Position numbers and translations under genes: made by a program
Part shown: piece by piece, positions 60,822 through 64,000 of the stretch
How positions within the stretch are numbered: the stretch's first letter is position 1
Layout: every line of letters starts with the position of its first letter
Notes under the pieces: model-generated
Databases searched by the model: none
What the model was told of the DNA's origin: nothing
What the model saw: only the letters and a program-made list of their open reading frames with translations
Assembly: GCA_949316235.1 (NCBI GenBank)
Contig: OX438748.1
Span: forward strand, 2,545,001 to 2,609,000
Direction: 5' to 3'
Origin: Oegoconia quadripuncta
Taxonomy: Eukaryota; Arthropoda; Insecta; Lepidoptera; Autostichidae
Length of the DNA: 64,000 nt

Positions 60822-62984
60822 ATGAGTCAACGCGAATTGCGATCTCTAAAAGGCTCTTCTCAGAGCCACCCAAACGGCTCTTCTCAGAGCCACCCAAACG
60901 GCTCTTCTCAGAGCCACCCAAACGGCTCTTCTCAGAGCCACCCAAAAGGCCCTTCTCAGGGCCAACCCGTCGCGAGTCTGGAGAGACTCGAGGAGTTCTC
61001 GGTGCCTCAGCCACTGACGACTTGTATGAGGGCTTCGTCCCTAACTAGTCTGTCGGGCAAAAGGTCCCGCGACCGTAGTCGCTCGGAGCTGTCAAGTTCT
61101 GATGAGTCGACGGAGCCGGCAAGATTGGTAAGGCGCAAGGATGCCAAAAAAGCACGCGGCCGACCGCAGACATCCGATGATGATGCGGGCCTGGCAGCAG
61201 CCAAAGCCAAGCTCTTGGCCTATGAGCAGGAAGAGATGAAGCTCAGGGCCGAAAAAGAGTTGGCTAAGAAAATGACAGCGGCTCGTAGTCAAAGGAGTTC
61301 CCTTCAGGTCGAGCTCGCAGCTACAGCTCCAGAGTTGCTGTATACGCCGAACGATTCTGAGGGTATTGCCACGAAATTGAAGGATTCTGGCAACAAGGGT
61401 CTGGCCCTAATCCGAATGGTGAGGGACACCTCTGGTCATATAAAAGGGACCCACATGAAGGCCCTGAAGGAAGGGACCGAGATGGTGGAGGAGAGCCTAA
61501 GAGGGCTGGTATCCCTTAGATCGGATACGCTACGATTGGAGGCTGAGGTCGCAGCCCTTAGACAAGAGGTTGCCCTCCTCCGCAAGGAAAACGAGCATGC
61601 GCGGGAGAGATCTGCACCTTCTGTGCATTCAACCGAGGTGGAAATGGCGGAAGTGTCCCCGTCATCGGTCCCTTCAATAGAGGTGTTCCGAACCATGTTG
61701 GAGGATTGCACGCGTTCGATCTTGCAGAGCACCTCCAACATGATAGACGCTCGATTGGAGGGGAAAGAAGTGGAACGTCCAAGGCCTTCCCTGGCTCATG
61801 ACAAGAGGCGAGAGAGAGGGGACAACCTCCCTGATCCTCGCATCGAGGTGCAACCTGCAGTCGCTCCGGCATCAGCCTCGATTGCTTCAGTCTCTGCAAC
61901 CGAGCCCAAACCGAAGAGACAAAGAAGGGGAAGGAAAAGCGCTAAACAGGGGCAACCTGCTGACGTGCAATCTACCCCTGCGCAAGCCAGCGCCCGACCA
62001 CCCGCCGCGGCTCCGCCTCCCTTGGAGGAAGCTTGGAACGTCGTGGCCAAAAAGAAGAAGAAAATCAAGGCGAAAGGAGTCAAAGCCACACAGCCGCAAT
62101 CGGGGTCGCAGATTAAGCCGAAGCCGAAACCGAAAAAGGCTAAGCGGAAGACGCAGCGCGCACAGGACACTGCAGCCGTAGTGATTACCCTGCAGCCGGA
62201 GGCGATGGAACGTGGTGCCACCTATAAAGAGGCACTCACAAAGGCGAGGCAACAGGTCGATCTAGCCGCCATTGGCATCCCGGGCGGCCTTAAAATTCGC
62301 CAGGCAGTGACGGGCGCTCGCGTCATAGAGCTCCCGAAAGAGGTCAGCAGCGAGACAGCTGACCTCTTCGCTCAGAAGCTCCGTGGAGTATTTGCGGGCG
62401 ACGCCAGAGTTGCCAGACCGGTAAAGTGCTCCGAGCTTCGCATCACCGGCCTGGACGACTCTGTTTCTAAAGAGGAGGTGGTCGCTGCGGTAGCCGCGAA
62501 GGGAGGCTGTCCCGCTGAACAGGTTAGGGGGGGCGATATCCGGGGCAATCGGGGAGGCAACGGATCGATGTGGGTTCAGTGTCCCGTTACCGCTGCGAAA
62601 ACCCTCACGGCAGCCGGCCGTCTCACGGTGGGTTGGAGTTCGGCCCAAGTCCGACCTTTGGAGGCCCGGCCAATGAAGTGCTACCGTTGCCTGGAGATTG
62701 GGCACTCCAGGCTGATGTGTACGGGGGCGATAGATCGCAGCGACCTTTGCTACCGCTGCGGTCTTCCCGGTCACATATCGAGTGCCTGTTCTGCCAAGCC
62801 CAATTGCGCAGTGTGCGTTGCGGCTGGCAGACCGGCCGAGCATGTGGCAGGGAGCAAACTATGTATCCCCAAGAGCAAATCTGTTTCGAGGAGAGTAACA
62901 GCTGGAAGGACCCCGGCTGAACAAGCGGCGGGTCGGGACGAGTCCCGACAGGAAGAGATGATGATCGACATTATCAATGGATAA
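60822..62984 (+). CDS. R1-like ORF1 (gag-like, CCHC), 720 aa
   Basis: Uninterrupted from ATG to TAA. The N-terminus has a tandem octapeptide, GSSQSHPN four times and a fifth diverged copy (residues 11-50). There follow a charged region with nuclear-targeting-like basic clusters (KRSRDRSRSE; RRKDAKKARGR), a coiled-coil-like segment (about 120-270), a second basic proline-rich region (about 355-460), and near the C-terminus three zinc knuckles: CYRCLEIGHSRLMC, CYRCGLPGHISSAC and a third starting CAVCVAAG. Such proteins bind the element RNA and form the ribonucleoprotein. No stop or shift interrupts it. Confidence 0.9.
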   Translation: MSQRELRSLKGSSQSHPNGSSQSHPNGSSQSHPNGSSQSHPKGPSQGQPVASLERLEEFSVPQPLTTCMRASSLTSLSGKRSRDRSRSELSSSDESTEPARLVRRKDAKKARGRPQTSDDDAGLAAAKAKLLAYEQEEMKLRAEKELAKKMTAARSQRSSLQVELAATAPELLYTPNDSEGIATKLKDSGNKGLALIRMVRDTSGHIKGTHMKALKEGTEMVEESLRGLVSLRSDTLRLEAEVAALRQEVALLRKENEHARERSAPSVHSTEVEMAEVSPSSVPSIEVFRTMLEDCTRSILQSTSNMIDARLEGKEVERPRPSLAHDKRRERGDNLPDPRIEVQPAVAPASASIASVSATEPKPKRQRRGRKSAKQGQPADVQSTPAQASARPPAAAPPPLEEAWNVVAKKKKKIKAKGVKATQPQSGSQIKPKPKPKKAKRKTQRAQDTAAVVITLQPEAMERGATYKEALTKARQQVDLAAIGIPGGLKIRQAVTGARVIELPKEVSSETADLFAQKLRGVFAGDARVARPVKCSELRITGLDDSVSKEEVVAAVAAKGGCPAEQVRGGDIRGNRGGNGSMWVQCPVTAAKTLTAAGRLTVGWSSAQVRPLEARPMKCYRCLEIGHSRLMCTGAIDRSDLCYRCGLPGHISSACSAKPNCAVCVAAGRPAEHVAGSKLCIPKSKSVSRRVTAGRTPAEQAAGRDESRQEEMMIDIING

Positions 62985-63499
62985 CTGCCGACCACATCTC
63001 TTCCTACAGGGGAACATTAACCACTGCGCCGGGGCTCAGGACCTCTTGCTGCAGTCCCTGGCGGAGTGGAAAATTGACGTTGCAGTGGTGGCGGAGCCAT
63101 ACTATGTCCCCGCTCGGTCCAATTGGGCGGGCGACACGTTAGGCTCCGTCGCAATTTACTGCGCCTGTGGCGCTGGATCCCCGCCCCTCACCGTTAAGGA
63201 GCGGGGCACTGGATTCGTAGCGGTTGACTGGAGGGAGTACACCATCTTTGGGGTGTACTTCTCTCCAAATAAACCCCTCCACGAATTCGAGGTTTTCCTC
63301 GGTGCGCTGGAGGCGGCTGTGAGAAGAGCGGCACCGCGCCCCGTCGTAATTGCGGGGGATTTTAACGCCAAAAGTGTAGCATGGGGTTCCCCTTCTACCG
63401 ATGTCCGTGGGGACGACTTGGAGGAGTGGGCGCTGACCGTCGGTCTCTGCCTTCTTAACCGAGGCGCAGTCAACACCTGCGTAAGACAGCAGGGGGGGG
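62977..63499 (+). CDS. R1-like ORF2, endonuclease part
   Basis: Starts at ATGGATAA, overlapping the ORF1 stop by eight bases, a usual spacing for coupled translation in this clade. The product is an APE-type endonuclease that nicks the target DNA: FLQGNINHCAGAQDLL (first active-site Asn region), VAEPYY (Glu) and VIAGDFNAKSVAWGS (Asp-x-Asn) are seen. The frame then runs into a G8 run at 63492-63499 and is lost; the expected continuation is in another frame (next entry). Confidence 0.85.
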
Positions 63500-63999
63500 T
63501 CAATAGTGGACCTCTCCTTTGCGTCCCCTGCTGTCTCTATGATGGTCCGCGACTGGAGAGTTGTCGAGGAGGTAGAGACGCTGTCTGATCATCTTTACAT
63601 CCGGTTCAGCATCTCCCCCTCAACCCCCAATCGCCCCGTGAGAGCTCCAGCGTTCCCTCGCTGGGCTCTCACTAAATTAGACGCAGATATGCTGGAGGAA
63701 GCGGCCATAGTGGAGGCTTGGGGGCCGCGGCCTATTGCTCCGACGACGATGGAGGATGAAGCGCTGTACATCAGGGAGGCAATGACGAGGATCTGCGATG
63801 CGGCGATGCCGCGCGTCCGACACCGACCACCCAAAAAGGCGGTCTATTGGTGGTCGGAAGATATTGCAGATCTTCGGCGCGGCTGCTTTGCCGCGCGTCG
63901 TGCTTACTTGCGGCAACGACGACTGCGCCTGAGAGACGAGGTAAGAGAAGGACACCTGCGCTTGGCTTACAAGGAGGCGAAGAAAGCGCTGCAGGTGGC
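63500..63999 (+). pseudogene. R1-like ORF2 continuation after a frameshift
   Basis: From 63500 the frame one base over is open to the window end. It carries the rest of the endonuclease (VDLSFASP; WRVVEEVETLSDHLYI with the Ser-Asp-His) and the linker before the RT (WALTKLDADMLEEA). The shift coincides with the G8 run, so one base too many there explains it. It may be a true mutation of this copy or a base-calling error in a homopolymer. Confidence 0.8.
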
Positions 64000-64000
64000 C

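Larger units (their letters stand above)
60560..64000 (+). mobile_element. R1-clade non-LTR retrotransposon, 5' part
   Basis: A gag-like ORF1 with CCHC zinc knuckles is followed by an overlapping ORF2 that starts with an APE-type endonuclease, the layout of the R1 clade (R1, SART, TRAS and relatives). Reverse transcriptase lies beyond the window. The GGTTAGGTTAGGTT stretch at 60672-60687 resembles the insect telomere repeat TTAGG. The 5' boundary is uncertain. Confidence 0.85.

Noticed and set aside
61436..62843. Minus-strand ORFs of up to 193 codons opposite R1-like ORF1
   Set aside because: Shadows of ORF1; codon bias and zinc knuckles lie on the plus strand.

Overview
The window looks like an intergenic and intronic stretch of a lepidopteran (moth or butterfly) nuclear genome. 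This is inferred from split eukaryotic genes, a CYP4-type P450, BEL/Pao and R1-clade retrotransposons, and hundreds of AT-rich interspersed repeats of the type common in Lepidoptera. There are no bacterial operons and no credible rRNA, tRNA or CRISPR loci. Only two host genes can be supported: most of a cytochrome P450 gene on the minus strand (nine exons located, 60444 down to 41565), and one coding exon of a rhodopsin-like neuropeptide receptor on the minus strand (28411-28710).

Layout. 1-2500: a mariner-like MITE, a tRNA-headed SINE and a LINE 3' fragment. 2592-6830: a BEL/Pao element lacking gag, protease and 5' LTR, embedded in a LINE copy that itself carries a SINE. 6830-28400: repeats only (LINE 3' ends, SINEs, MITEs, microsatellites) with AT-rich spacer. 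28400-29300: the receptor exon and its upstream region. 29300-41560: more repeats, including nested and hybrid SINEs and a 530-bp satellite of an 8-bp unit. 41565-60444: the P450 gene, whose introns are full of repeats and one of which holds a complete, apparently very young BEL/Pao element (49824-57059, LTRs identical by eye, uninterrupted 1906-codon ORF). 60560-64000: the 5' part of an R1-clade non-LTR retrotransposon running off the window end.

Labels SINE-A to SINE-E, LINE-A to LINE-G and repeat F/H are mine; they mark families that recur inside this window. SINE-A and SINE-B share a related body behind different tRNA-like heads, and SINE-C has a third head. SINE-C and LINE-D share a similar 3' tail, which suggests a SINE/LINE partnership. 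Several copies are hybrids (A head with C tail; C head with A body), and one hybrid occurs twice in inverted orientation, so it may itself be mobile.

The most useful points to follow up are: (1) the P450 gene appears to lack one small exon, and the reading phase proves something is missing between 58052 and 49311, the interval that also received the BEL insertion; (2) the hybrid SINEs and the SINE-C/LINE-D tail match; (3) a compensated hairpin array at the start of the R1-like ORF1; (4) the higher-order structure of the 8-bp satellite. All family names rest on motifs read by eye; no search was run.
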